From contig CM022674.1 in the NCBI GenBank assembly GCA_012295275.1, positions 13,878,364 to 13,942,363 of the forward strand: a DNA stretch of 64,000 nucleotides, in the 5' to 3' direction. Source of the stretch: Chrysomallon squamiferum (lineage: Eukaryota > Mollusca > Gastropoda > Neomphalida > Peltospiridae). A model generated the notes under the pieces. It ran no database searches, had not been told where the DNA came from, and saw only the letters and a program-made list of their open reading frames with translations. The stretch's first letter is position 1. The number at the start of each line of letters is the position of its first letter. Of this stretch, positions 49,776 to 62,285 are shown in pieces. The position numbers and the translations under genes are program-made.

Positions 49776-52219
49776 ACAATTTCTGTTTAAATAATTATTA
49801 GTGGTACATTGCAGTGAAATTTTAAATGTTTTTAAAATACTATTTTTATAATGGACTTATATTCATTTAAAAAGGGGGGGGGGCAAAAAAATTCGTGGAA
49901 AGAAAAGAGTGATATTTCATATATTTTCATCTGAAAGAGGCTGAAAAAAAATAAAAAAAAGAAAGAAAAGAAATAACATGTTTTATTTCTTCAAAAAAAG
50001 TAATTGTCAGTGTTTTATAATAGTGGATTCAGTTTCATGCAGAATAAGAAAAATTAACCTTCATTTTACTTCTCCTTTAGAAATACAAATCTTAATGCCA
50101 AAAAAACTTTAGCCTTCATTGTGCAGTGGTTTAGCCCTCACACAGAAAACAGCTAAGTTTAGAGATCATATCATACACAGCTGTGTAAAAAACTAAAACC
50201 CTCTTCTCTTTCACTAACTATCTAACAGGTGTAAAAAAAAAAAAAAAAGAGAGAAAAAACTACTGTGGCTATTTCAGTCACCTGCATTGTGCACCCATTA
50301 AAGGCGTGCATGAACCTTGGATAGAGTATTTGACTGAATAACGGTTGAGTGAAATTGATTTAATTGAAATTATTTCTAATTGTTTTTTAAATTGCATTTA
50401 TTTTCATGCAAAAAAAAAAGAAAAGAAACAGTTACACATAGACAAATATGATTATTATTGTGAAGTGAAAACTTTGAAAGCTTTAACTGATAAATTAAAT
50501 CATCAAAAGTAACTAAGGATCAAAATAAATACTTTGAAGATAAATTTTAAGACATTATTTTTCCTTTTAATGTGAATTTTTAATTATAAGGCTTACAGAC
50601 TGAAAGTTTAAGAAATAATAATAAAAAAAAATTATAATAAATATAAAATATAAAAACAAAATAGTTTAATAATTTTCATTTTTACTTGCAATTAAATGGC
50701 CTGTAAGGACGTTGACAGTAGTTCATTTTGTAAATACTTTTATTCTTTATCAGTTATTTGAATACTTTTGAATTTTTTATTATTTTTTTAATTATTATTT
50801 TTTATTTTTTTATTTTTGCTTGATGTGTCAGCAAACTTTAAGCAGATAAAGTTAATTAAGAATTTATAATCCTGCAAAATGCAGACAGTGTTTTCTTAAG
50901 TTACTTTTCATAGACATATTACATGATTAGATTTTGTCATAAAGTAAGGTATGTCATGAAAATGCACTATCTTACAGTTAACAGTGCATCTTCTCAGTTA
51001 CCCTAACAGGGCCCTCTGGCACTGTATTAAAAATGCAGATTAATACTTTGATTAGTCACCATTTGTAAGTTACCCCATCATGGCACACCATCTTAATTAT
51101 TTTAATAGTGATTCTTGTAAATTAAGTTATACAAACAATGTTGACAGATTGCAGTTTGTAATTTACCTTATTAAGGCCCAATAATATTGTTGGCATTGTA
51201 TAATAATGTATGTTTTACCATATCTCATGCTTTGTTTAATGTGTTCTTTTTTAAAAATGACTTAATGCAGGGATGCTCATAATAGACATGTGCACAAATT
51301 CTGTAATTTTGTTTTGTGGCTCTTCCCTATTTGAATCCTTTGTACATAATTTTTATCATCCACATTACCATGTATGAATCAACTTACGGCATAAACATGA
51401 TTCAGAATATAATTGAGAACTCTATTATTTACTGTTTTGAGGCATCAAACAAGTAAAAGGATAAATTTATTTATACATTTAATAAAAATAAAAAAACCCA
51501 ACTGAAAACCATTTGGTTTATATTTCAAATCCAAATATTGCTGTATTTTACAACTAAACACATTGACATAATATTAGGTACCATCAGCAACCTCTCCTGT
51601 CCCCTATCCACAGTTTTGTGTGTAATAACTGATACCCCTCCCTACCATCCTGCTATTGTTCTTTATGGATCGTCCTTTAGTAAGTGAATCTTGCAGCCTT
51701 GTGGTTTTTGATTGTTTATAAGTAATTCATGAAAATGCATGCATCTTTCTTAAATTTGTTTAAGCACAGTCAACAGGTGAATTGATTTGAAATAAGGTAT
51801 CATTATTATTATTACATTTTCTGTTTCTGTTGTTATTAATGTTATTGTTGTTTATTATTATTATTATTATTATTATTATTTTCAAATGCAAGTCACATTT
51901 TACAAAGATATTAATAATAATAATAAGATATTTGTGACTTCCTGACTTGTATTTATAGGGTTTCATAATTATTTGTATATTTCTCTCTGTATGCTTGTTT
52001 TTTTTTTTAATTTAAAACTGTTGACATGCTAAAGGTGATTAGATATTCACAGAACAGGCAAATTCCTACAGAATGCTTTTTATTTTTGAAATTGTAATAA
52101 TTTTAGTGCTGTTAGAAAAAAAAAAGGCAAAACAAAAAACCCTGCTTGGAGAATCATGGCATTCGATTTTTTTATAAACATTTTAAAACATTTTTTCTGT
52201 ATTTAATATTGTTTTCGAA

Positions 52220-52264
<45 letters not shown>

Positions 52265-53427
52265 AATTTATTTATTTTTTCCAATGAGAGTTTTCTTTAA
52301 AAAATTTCATTTTACCACATACAGTAATTATGTAAATAAAATGAAAAAAAATTTAAAAACTGATATCTGTTTATTATTATTTATGCATTTAAATATATAT
52401 ATTTGAAAATTTGAAAAATTTCAGTATTTTATTTGAAAAAAGATGTGAGAGAATTTTTTAAAAACTATTTTTCACAAATTGTAATTATTTATGAAAGTAT
52501 GGGACTTGGTGAAAGTTTGTGAGGTGTTTTAAGTTTTAAAAGTTAGGTTTCCATTAAAGGAATGTCTGAAAAACGATGAATGCAAGAATCTGGAACGGGC
52601 AAAAACAAATGTTGTATATAGATGTTGTGACCAAAATTATTCTGCAATAAAATACAGTTGTATATCGTGGATTTTGCTTTTTATTATTATTATTTTTTTC
52701 CCCCCTCTTTAAATAGAATATTTTTAAACAAGAATACTAAACAATATATATATATAAAAAAAAAGTTAGGTTTTTTTTTAATTAAAAATAACCAACATTC
52801 TCTCCTTTCATTTGACTTATTTAATCACGTAATGGCAAATATTTGCTTAAATGGTTGTCTCCCACTTGTGACACGTCCCACTTGTTACACAGTCAACTTG
52901 GGGAACTAATTGAGCAACCCGTAAAATATTAGTGGAACAATCACCGTCAGCACCCATTTATAAAACTGATATGTGCTGTAATACTGATATGTGCTTCAGG
53001 GATGCATGTATCATTCACACACGCTAAATCTGGTACAATCATTCATATTATTTATGTGTTAGGTGACTGAATTTATAATACATATACGTGAGTAAATATT
53101 TATGTTTTTGTTTCTCCATTGTTATTAGCGGTTTGCTTAATTATTGCCCAGGCTGGCTGTAATATCTGAGAAAATGTGTCCATCAGGTAGGGGAAATATG
53201 ATTAGCAGTTCACTCAGCCATGACGTACTGTTTACAAGGTACGTGGTAAGTGGGATGTTTAACAACTGGGAGGATGCCGCTTAAATGAGACTTGATGAGT
53301 AATGCAGATTTGGATCTTGTGATTATTTTGGAATGGTGGAAAAATCTTTCTTTTCCTTTAGTTCAACTAAAAATAAAAATATAAAATAAATAAATAAATA
53401 AATTGCGAAAGTGAACTAAGGGATATG

Positions 53428-53464
<37 letters not shown>

Positions 53465-53982
53465 TTCACTCGTAAAACCTTTGATCTTGTTTGTATACAA
53501 GAGTTACGAAATGTAATCGGCGTTTCAAAAGTGTTTTGTCTGTATACGTGTATACACAAGTAAGCATACAATAACACGAGTAAAACTATTTTAGGCAATT
53601 TTAATTAAAAAAATTAAATAATAACTTTTTTTTTTATAGTACACAACATGGGCCGTGACAGTCTGTTTATCAATTTACATTCTACCCCAAAATCTGAATT
53701 CAGTATCGGGCAGGAAAAGTTCTGTGTGAAAATACTGACTTGTAGTCACGATTGCGTTTTCTCATCACAAAAAATAAATTCTTTTAAACTCTCTTCTAGA
53801 CAGTTTCTCTAGTAACAACGAAAATACGTAGTGTTAATATTCAGTGAAAAGCTTTTTTTTTTTTTTTTTTCTTTAAAGTAAAAAAATATATCTGTAATCT
53901 GTACTGATAATATAATTTCGAAGACTAAAATAAATAATTTATTATCTTCATACGGTAACATTTTCTAACAAAGTTCACAACG
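49776..53982. other. POM121 3' UTR and intergenic region
   Basis: No coding potential on either strand. Several AATAAA hexamers occur. One near 52,645 (TGCAATAAAATACAG) sits in a context typical of a poly(A) site, which would imply a 3' UTR of up to ~2.9 kb, but nearer sites are equally possible. ATT triplet arrays occur at 51,858-51,880 and 52,221-52,262, and poly-A at 53,430-53,462. Confidence 0.5.
53938..53943 (-). terminator. Candidate poly(A) signal, GPCR gene
   Basis: TTTATT on the plus strand (AATAAA on the gene strand), about 40 bp beyond the TAG stop. Confidence 0.45.
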
Positions 53983-56174
53983 CTAAAAAAATGCTGCAGA
54001 TACATCTCCGTCCGTCGCTTGGCAAGATAAATTATTTATGGCAACAACCTTGACCTTTTGACCTGGAGAAGAACGGTCTGTCGCTTCCGATATATTTGAT
54101 TTGTCGACGGATTCTAACGAAAAGTCTGAATCAAAGGTCGAATCGGTTAACTCAATATCGTCCTCCGACCAAGGCGAAAAGTTGTTGTAATTCACTTCCT
54201 TAGCTTCGGGAAGCTGAGAGTGCATCCGATCTTGGTTAGTTAGGGGGTCAGGCTGGAATGGGTCGTAATTGTTTTCGAAGCCATTCACGTTAGCACTGGG
54301 GCTCTGAACAAATGGATTTGCACCGAATTCCAAAGAAGAATTAGCTGTCGTAACAAAGACGCGCGGATCGGCTTCAAGTCTTTTCATGTGGCCAAAACTG
54401 TTTGTTTCAGCAGCGACTACGCTGTTCCCACCCTGGCTGAAACCACCAGCTGGCCAGTCTTTGCTTTGGTTTTTACTACTGCTAGGTGAGGTGGGGCTGT
54501 TTCGTTCACGAAAGCTCGTGGACTCTTCAACATTACGTTCCATCTTCAGTACTGTTGATTTTCTGACTGCAGAATCATTGCCAATTTCCATGGGATACGG
54601 TTTATCGTAAAATTCTCCGAATTTACTCGAAGTTCCGTTCTGCACCTGATCAGCATTAGCTGTACCGGTTTCCATGGCCTCGATTTCATTAACCGAGTCA
54701 GAAACGCCATTGACGGGCGAAGTGATCTGAGACTGCTGGACGTGAGAGCGTTCGGACGGATTGTCGGTGCTAGTTCTGGAGGACGACCTGCTCGATACGA
54801 CGGCTTGTGTTTTGAACACCGAGCTAACCTCCTCATCTCGATCAAACGCACTTTCATGTATCGGCTCTTCGGGTTCTTCTTTGATCGACTCGAAACACAA
54901 ACCAAGACTTGTGGAGTGTCCGTAAGCGTAGTTGTAAGACAGCGCCGCCTCGAAACCGCGGTCAGTCTCTTCGTCAAACTGGACTGGAGTGGACACGCAC
55001 GCTGGCGGCAGCAGCTCGGGACTTCCAGCGGATTCAAACACACTGCTTCCATTAGAATCCTGAAACGTGTCAGTGTCGGATTCTCCTATCAGAGGTTCCA
55101 CCATGACACAGAAGGAGCTGTCAAAGTCGTCGTCCATCCACGGCGGACGTCGTCCCTCCGTGTACGGCACAATAGTGATAGAACGATCACTCGCTTCGCT
55201 CCTCGGTTCTGGGTTTTCGTCGTTGGTCGCAGAACTGGCGTTACTGCTGTTATCTGACTCGGTCTTAGACTCGTTTTTAGAGTCGTTCATCATACGAATT
55301 TCCACCTTCTCGATTCCAATATTCTGTTGACCGTTGTCTTTCTCTGAGACGTTTTCATCTACGAATTTTGACTGAAACCGCACTGACTCGCTCTGAAGCA
55401 CGTCGTGAAACGCTTGCTCTATATCTTTGGACATACTTGTGTCCGCCACAGCGTTCTGCTCGTCCAGAAGGTACTCGAAGTCTTTGTCGTCGTAGAGGTT
55501 GCAGGCATTCTCGTTCTCCTGTTGTTGTGGTTGTTGTTGTTGTAGTTTCGGATTCGCGTCATCCAAATGGTCAGGATGGTAGTCGGAAGACATATAGTAC
55601 AACGACAAATCGCTCACTTTATGTGTATGTTTCTTTATCGGCGAACTGGCTTCGTTATTCTCACTGTTTACACCATCAGAATCGAACGCTTCGTTCACGA
55701 AAATCGCTGGTAAGTGTTTCTTCCTCATCTGTTCCTTCCACTCGAGTCGGGCAGACGACGACCGTTTAAGATCGTGGCTGCGAGACGGCGTCCCCAACGA
55801 CGATTTGCTTGGAGTCGTAGAAGCAGACGTAGAACCACGGGCGCCACTTCTGCTGTTCAGAGAACTGCCGTCTGCTATGTACTGCACCTGGCCGGAGCGC
55901 GTGTTGGTGATGACGGTCATCCCGTCGTCCAGGTCAGTCGTGAATATTTCCGTAGCTCGCCCGTTCATTTTAACATTGGAATAGTGATTGGGAATTTGCG
56001 CTGTAGGACGCTGTCCGTTCATCCGATGAGGTGTTCCGTTTGGGATTCTTCTTTGTTGACTACCCTTGTTGATCCTGGCCGGGCGGCCATTAGCGCGTGC
56101 TGTTATTTTAACCACCGCGCCGTCTGCATCTCTTACTCTGCGTGTGTACGACTGTAACGTGCAGGCAGAAGCGT
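53983..56174 (-). CDS. GPCR cytoplasmic tail exon
   Basis: Acceptor TTAATTTCAG at 56,175-56,177; stop TAG at 53,983-53,985. The tail begins basic (SYTRRVRDADG, ARANGRPARINKG), then is largely acidic and Ser/Asn/Gln-rich, with a QQQQPQQQ run, several Ser clusters and negative stretches (SFDSDFSLESVD near the end) typical of disordered, phosphorylated tails. It has no predicted helix-rich domain that I recognise. Plus-strand ORFs over this exon are antisense shadows. Confidence 0.85.
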
Positions 56175-58267
56175 CTGAAATTAAAAAATTAGTAAGTAAG
56201 TAATTAAACTTGAGCAATACTGCTGCTGAAATAAATATAGCATCTTCACCACTACCACCATCACTACTACTACTGATACTGCCACTACTACGACTGCTAC
56301 TGCCACTATTACTATTGGTGTGCTGCTGCTACTACTGCTACCTTTAACTAGAAAAGAAACAGTAGTAGTAGAGGATAAAAACTGTACTAGTAGTAGTAGT
56401 AGTGGTGGTGGTAGTGGTAGTAGTAGTGGTAACCCAATCTGAAAATGGGTGTATAAAATGCAAACAAAACAACAACAACAAAATAAAAAATAAATAAAAA
56501 TAAAAATAAATGAATGAAAAATAAAAATAAAATAAATAGATAAATAAGTAAATATTTAAATAAATAAATAAATAAATAAATAATTAAATAAATAAATAAA
56601 TAACAACTGTAATAGTAAAAAACTGGACTAGTAGTAGCAGTGGTAGTTGTAGTGGTAGTAGTAGTGGTAACCCAATCTGAAAATGGGAGTATAAAAAAAA
56701 AAACAACAACAACAACAACAAAAATAAAATAAATAAATGAAAAATAGAAATAAAATAAATAGATAAATAAATAAATATTTAAATAAATAAATAAATAAAT
56801 AACAACTGTAATAGTTAAAACAATTATAGCAGTAGTAGTAGAAGCATGGAAGTTGTTGCTGTTGTAGTGGCGGTAATACGATTAAAACAATACTATCAGT
56901 CTGGCTTGTAGAACAATATGCTAGCTGAAATTGTAACTAAGGTGATTTATATAATAATAATAATAATAATGAACATTTAAATGATAGTAGAAGGAGGCAT
57001 TAAGAACAAAAAAAAATATCGCTGTCGTAATAACAAAAAGGAACACGGCAACAATAATAGTATACAGACAGCGATAAAACATTAGGCTAAAGGTTGAAGA
57101 AACTGACTGATATAACTTAATACAATTTGTGAGAATATTATACTATTTGTGAGAATGTTGATATAACGCAGTGATCATGTGTACAATAGAAGCCATTATC
57201 ATAATCATCATCATTAAATTCATAATCATATTTATCGTTTTACAGCATAGATACACATTACCATATATATTCGTTTTGGATATATTATACGTAAGTACTA
57301 ACATATATTATTAGTCACATATTTGTTAAAAATACGCTGATATATTTCTTGTTACATATTAATTATGATCACGTTTTGTGATATATTTCAAATGACGTAT
57401 TAGTTACGATAATTGTGATAACAATAGTGACGTATTTGGATACATTGTTGTTACATATTCATTACTAATACGCTCTGTTAGGATTACTGTTACGAATACG
57501 AATATGTTGATATATTCCTAGTAACGTATTCTTTTGTAATACGCATTTTAATATACCTATTGATACGAATTCGTATACATATTGAATACGTTGTGCCATA
57601 TAATGCTAGTTACGTATTCGCTATAAACAGATTGGAATGTTGCTGGTTACTTATTCCCTAATAATATGCTTCTAAATTACGAGTAACGTATTCTTTTCGA
57701 AAACGCTGACATTTTACCAGAGTCGTTTTCGTCATGAATACACATAATAATGCACATTAATAAGCTGAAATTACGTATTCATTTACAAATACAGTTATAT
57801 TTTTAATATCACCTTCTTTTACAAATATGCTGATGATATCGCTGATATTACATATATACTTCATGATGTATTTGTAATTCGTTTTGAATATATTCTGTAA
57901 CACGTTTCTTTCGCGAATTCGTTAAAATATACACCATGATTTTTCCAGTTACCTATTCCTTACGAATTATATAGCATTTCTACTTAAAATTAAGCGTATT
58001 CTGTGATACGTAGTTTTATTCAATTTAACGATATACGATATATTTCTATTTGCGTCTTTTGCGACACAGTTCTGAACACAAACTCTTCTCTTTGTGTATA
58101 CTCTGTTTAAATAATAAATATTTATATTCATCCTGGAATGTCAGCTTTTGAAAACTCCAATATTTTACTTCTAGATTACTATTGTCCGTTTTCCGTTTGA
58201 ATACGTCGAATATTTACGGAAACAAAACGTATAATTAAGTTAGTAAGTGGTACATCGATGTAAATAA

Positions 58268-58298
<31 letters not shown>

Positions 58299-58419
58299 CC
58301 CCTATAATATCTTGGTGCATAATTTTAGTTATTAAGAAAGAAAACATTCCAACACGTTAAAAAAGAAATGAAATTGCTTTATAATAATAATAATGACTAT
58401 AATGATGATGATGGTGATG

Positions 58420-58470
<51 letters not shown>

Positions 58471-58502
58471 TTATGATTATTAAAATTATTATTATTATCA
58501 TG

Positions 58503-58538
<36 letters not shown>

Positions 58539-59935
58539 TTTTCCACATACGAGTAAAAGTTGGAATAATGAAAGTTTTTGTGAAAATTATGTAAGTATAC
58601 ACACACACGCTCACAAAAATACAGTCCTGCATTTATGCAGACGAACACACATAAACAAAAAGTAATATAAGAAAATGGCTGTGAAAAAAGAATATCTCAG
58701 TGCTGATTGGACAGTAGACTGTGACGTCATCACTACATTCGTGTGAACGCTAAAACGAATTAACTAAATCGATTCGTACAGACCGCTTAGGAAGGTGGAA
58801 TACTTAAAACAGTTTGACTGAAATGGTGAGCGCTAAAGCGGTTTAATTAAATCGATTTAACTAAAACATTTTAACTTACGCAAAGTGAACGCAGTTTTAG
58901 TGAACTCAGATCCAGACTTAGGGGCAGATCCGATCAACGCCTCTTTCCCGTTATTTTGCATATCCGTGTTTTTATTCTTATTTATTTATTATTTATTTAA
59001 AAAAAAAAAAAAAAAAATTAATAATAATAAAAAAAAAATATTATTATTAATATTTTTATTTATTTATTAGTTTTTCAGAGTTATTCGTATTATGTTGATG
59101 AAAATTGTATGAGCTCATACGTGATACAACGTAAAGATGACCCTTACCCCCGTTCCCTCTCGTGGATCCGCCCCTGGTTAGTGAACGCAAAAGGGTTAAC
59201 GTGAAGACAAGACGAATATCAACTTACATATATGTAAATGGAAACGTTCGGGTGGCAATGATGGCCACAATGTTTGTCGAAATGTCGCCACTTTATCTGA
59301 TCACAAGAAAAAAATATATCGATAGTTCTCAGATTTCTTACAACAGGTATCTTAATAACTAATTATATCTCGTAATTATTAAGATATTTATTAAAATTAT
59401 TTGTTTATTATAATATGCAGCAGACACTCATTTTCGTGATAAGATACACAAAGACCCTTCACTTACTAAAATCCGTATCGTTTTGTTTTGTTTTGTTCTT
59501 GTTGACCGAACTTAATAATGTTGAATAAAAGAGGAATAACAATAAGAAGAAAAAGAAAGAAGTCGATGATGATTAAAAAAAAAGAAAAAATCATACACAC
59601 ACACGTGTAACCTCGTATGTTTGTGTTAATATTTCTTTCTTGTATTTGAATTTGCAGGTGTCTTTTGTGTATCGAGTATGAGGATATTTGAGAACGCATG
59701 TGCATATGTTTCTATATAAAACTGTTGTGTGATATATATGGATATGGTACATGTCTTTGTAAGTGTTTGTGTATCTACTGAGTGTGTGTCTGTGTCTCTA
59801 TGGATGTATGTATAAGTTAGTGTATCTGTGTGTGTGTGTATGTGTATGTGTGTATGTGTGTGTATCTATGTGTGTATGTGTGTGTGTATATGTGTATGTG
59901 TGTGTGTATGTGTATGTGTGTGCATGTGTGTGTGT

Positions 59936-60026
<91 letters not shown>

Positions 60027-60290
60027 TGTATGTGTGTGTATGTGTGTGTATGTGTGTATGTGTGTGTGTATGTGTGTTTGTGTGTTTATAATATTTTTAC
60101 CTTCCTCTTCGGCTGCAGTGTCTCGCACCACGTACACTTTCCACGTGTACACGAGCGCGTGGCGGTATCTCTTGGAAACCAACCAGAGCGCGTGCGGCAG
60201 TATCAGCGTTTCCAGAAGTAACAACCATAATACAGCAGCTTCAGACGACTTCCGGTTTGGCGCCTGGACGAGCTGCATGAATTCTATAAT
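53983..60290 (-). CDS. Orphan GPCR with very long C-tail, 3' part (GPR153/GPR162-like)
   Basis: Two exons: 60101-60290 and 53983-56174, joined in phase (GAG GAA G / AC GCT) across a 3.9-kb intron. The first ends a seven-helix receptor: after SSEAAVLWLLLLETLILP comes HALWLVSKRYRHAL, so TM7 lacks the usual NPxxY and instead has the pattern VLW...LLxP..LW...RYR..L that I recall in vertebrate GPR153 and GPR162 (VLW...LLLPVFLWACDRYR). A short acidic stretch (TAAEEED) follows, as in those receptors. The second exon is a 729-residue cytoplasmic tail, far longer than the ~250-330 residues of the vertebrate tails. TM1-6 exons lie upstream, to the right, and are not seen in the window. Receptor nature is fairly sure, family assignment moderate, ligand unknown. 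Confidence 0.75.
56378..56830. repeat. Two-copy ~238-bp tandem duplication
   Basis: AACCCAATCTGAAAATGGG occurs at 56,431 and 56,669. Each copy is preceded by GTAGTAGTGGTA triplets and followed by AACAAC, AAAT and ATAGATAAATAA runs ending in AACAACTGTAATAGT. It lies in the GPCR intron. Confidence 0.85.
57390..57790. repeat. Degenerate repeats with ACGTATT core
   Basis: ACGTATT occurs at about 57,395, 57,430, 57,523, 57,611, 57,685 and 57,772, with similar GAATACG and AATACGC strings between. Most spacings are 74-93 bp, suggesting a decayed tandem array in the GPCR intron. Confidence 0.55.
58258..58302. repeat. Short (CT)n run
   Basis: CT dinucleotides with CCCT interruptions. Confidence 0.85.
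58380..58536. repeat. (AAT)n - (ATT)n inverted triplet array
   Basis: About 65 bp of AAT triplets is followed by about 50 bp of ATT triplets, separated by ACATTATGATTATTAAAAT. The two halves are complementary and could pair. Confidence 0.9.
58722..58729. promoter_or_regulatory. Single CRE octamer
   Basis: Perfect TGACGTCA preceded 18 bp upstream by GCTGATTGG (reverse CCAAT). It sits in the GPCR intron. Function unknown. Confidence 0.3.
58920..59175. mobile_element. Short hAT-like MITE
   Basis: The left end AGGGGCAGATCC and, reverse-complemented, the right end AGGGGCGGATCC form terminal inverted repeats around ~256 bp of non-coding AT-rich sequence. GGGGCGGATCC ends are frequent in hAT elements (recalled). 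The 8-bp flanks do not match clearly, so the target duplication is lost or the boundary is off. Confidence 0.5.
59824..60090. repeat. (TG)n compound microsatellite
   Basis: TGTGTA/TATG mixture leading into about 80 bp of pure TG and then TGTGTA again. It lies immediately next to the donor of the GPCR TM7 exon, within its intron. Confidence 0.95.
60101..60290 (-). CDS. GPCR TM7 exon
   Basis: Flanked by TTATTTCAG on its 5' side and GTAAAAATAT on its 3' side. Encodes IIEFMQLVQAPNRKSSE (end of extracellular loop 3), a 20-residue hydrophobic helix and the RYRHAL start of helix 8. The exon ends in phase 1. Confidence 0.8.
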
Positions 60291-60520
60291 CTGAAATAAA
60301 TAAATAAATAAATAAATAATAGCAACAGTAACAACAACAATAACCACAAAAAAAAAAAAGGAAGAAAGAAAGAATGAAAAAGATAAAAACCGACAATAAT
60401 AATAATAATACAACTAATTATAATAAATACGACAACAGCAACAATATAGCAATAGTAGTAAAAATAAAAAAGGCAACGAGAACAAAAGCAATAACAACAC
60501 AACAATAATAACAACTATGC

Positions 60521-60564
<44 letters not shown>

Positions 60565-60689
60565 GTAACAACAACAAAAACAACAATAACAATATTATTA
60601 TTTACTCCTTCTGTACCATATACATTTCATTATATCTGTATAACGTGGCTCAGTTGTGTAAAAGTGGACCTAAGGCATGTAAAATCAAT
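60291..60689. other. Simple-repeat region upstream of TM7 exon
   Basis: AAAT, AAC and AAT repeats, including an AAT array at 60,520-60,563. No exon found. Confidence 0.7.
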
Positions 60690-60840
60690 CCTGTGTTGAT
60701 CTATTATCAGGCTATTTCCAGTTTTTCGGTTTATCAAGGTCCTGTTATATTTTTTCCTATCTCCTGGAGGGTACATATAAAATATCCCATTCTGCTATTC
60801 ACTGAGAGTAGCCCATGGTATGACAACGGTTTTTATATCT
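60690..60840 (+). mobile_element. SINE-like fragment
   Basis: GGCTATTTCCAGTTTTTCGG, then ACATATAAAATATCCCATTC (from 60,773) and TGCTA, then GAGTAGCCCATGG. This order fits the conserved body of gastropod/bivalve tRNA-derived SINEs (recalled: GGCTATTTCTCG..., GCATATAAAAGATCCC..., GAGTAGCCCATG), and 22 of 25 bases match the copy at 13,371-13,395. Confidence 0.6.
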
Positions 60841-62136
60841 AAAATCATTGTTATAATAAAACCTAATAATTATTATAACTGATTGTTGAGGTATCTCATC
60901 TATTTATCTACATGTCTGTGTCATCATCTCTGCTTGACCCTCTTTTTGTGTAAAGTTTTACATAAATAATAACTATGTATTATCTGTAAACGAAAATAAT
61001 TTGTTAATAATGTGAATTCTGTGTTGTTGTTCGTTTTATTTTCGTAACCCTGCAAAACAAAATTTGATGAGATTTTCTAGACATTAATCTCCTTACTTCT
61101 AAACTAATTAATAATTATTCTATTTAAGACACAACGAAAGCTAGAGATTTACATTTACACGAATTCCTAATCCACTAACGAATTACATAAGGGATTATGC
61201 TGGTATGGATTGTAATTTATTATGACGTTTCTGCCGCATTATTGTGATATTTATACGAGCACGTTATAAAGCCGCTTTTGTTTTATCTTTCACAAAATAT
61301 CGGCATGGAAATATCAAGACTTTAATTAAATATATCCCCGGTTTAACATACATGACAATATGATGCAATATTAATATGAATATGAATGTGAATAAACAGC
61401 CAGTCAACAGACAAACAGACAGACAAATAAACAAACATACACATAACTAACTAACTAACTAACTGACTAACTAACTAACGATGTTACGTAAAATGAATTT
61501 TCTTTACGGCCCAACGTAATAATGATGTCATAATGATGTCATAATGATAACACGTCACTATGTAGCAGCCACAAGTAACTAGTTCAGTTTCACAGACGGA
61601 AATTCTTGTATATTTTACTTCTTTGAAAACAGTTGATGTTGTTTTAGCTTTTGCTTTTGTTATTGCAGATATTTTTGTTTTTTCTACCGCTGTTATTATT
61701 ATTTTTTTATTTGTATTATTTTGTTGTTGCTATTAAGAAGAATCCTAGTCGAATCCAAATAGCCGAAAAATTAGATAAAATCAGTCGAAACTACTTTCTA
61801 GTTATTTAACATCAGCTTATACATTTGCCAAATACCTTTAATATATTTCTGAAACAAATTTTGTCTAACCCGTTCTCATAAACCATATTCCTATTTCTAA
61901 ATGTTAACAGTGAAAAAAAAAAAAAAAAAAACGGAAATGAAAAAAAAAAGAAAAAAAGTGATTCCGTAAGTCGTATCGTGCGTAGCCTAAGTCAAAACAT
62001 GGTGTTAAATCAGTTGTATTTCATTGAGAGACAGCGATGGATTCTTAGATCAACAGAGGTAGGTATGTACATTGTATTATAATTATGCTAAAAATATAAC
62101 ATTTCAGTGTCATTAGGAAAATGTCAGCACAGCCTA
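60841..62136. other. Non-coding, no gene recognised
   Basis: AT-rich with CTAA repeats (61,446-61,478) and a duplicated TAATGATGTCA near 61,520-61,545. Probably intron or upstream sequence of the GPCR gene. Confidence 0.55.
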
Positions 62137-62285
62137 TTCAGACTTTCTCTAGGCCAAGTGAATCAGCAAAATGCGAATTCAGACTTTTTAAAGGCCAACT
62201 GAATCAGCAAAATGCGAAATCAGACTTTCTCTAGGCCAAGTGAATCAACAAAATGCGAATTCAGACTTTCTCTAGGTCAAGTGAT
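62137..62285. repeat. ~41-bp tandem repeat, nearly four units
   Basis: Unit: TTCAGACTTTCTCTAGGCCA followed by AGTGAATCAGCAAAATGCGAA. Copies begin near 62,137, 62,178, 62,220 and 62,260; the last is partial. Divergence is low. Confidence 0.9.

Noticed and set aside
54742-56157. Plus-strand ORFs of 133-171 codons
   Set aside because: Antisense shadows of the GPCR tail exon, without splice context or conserved motifs.
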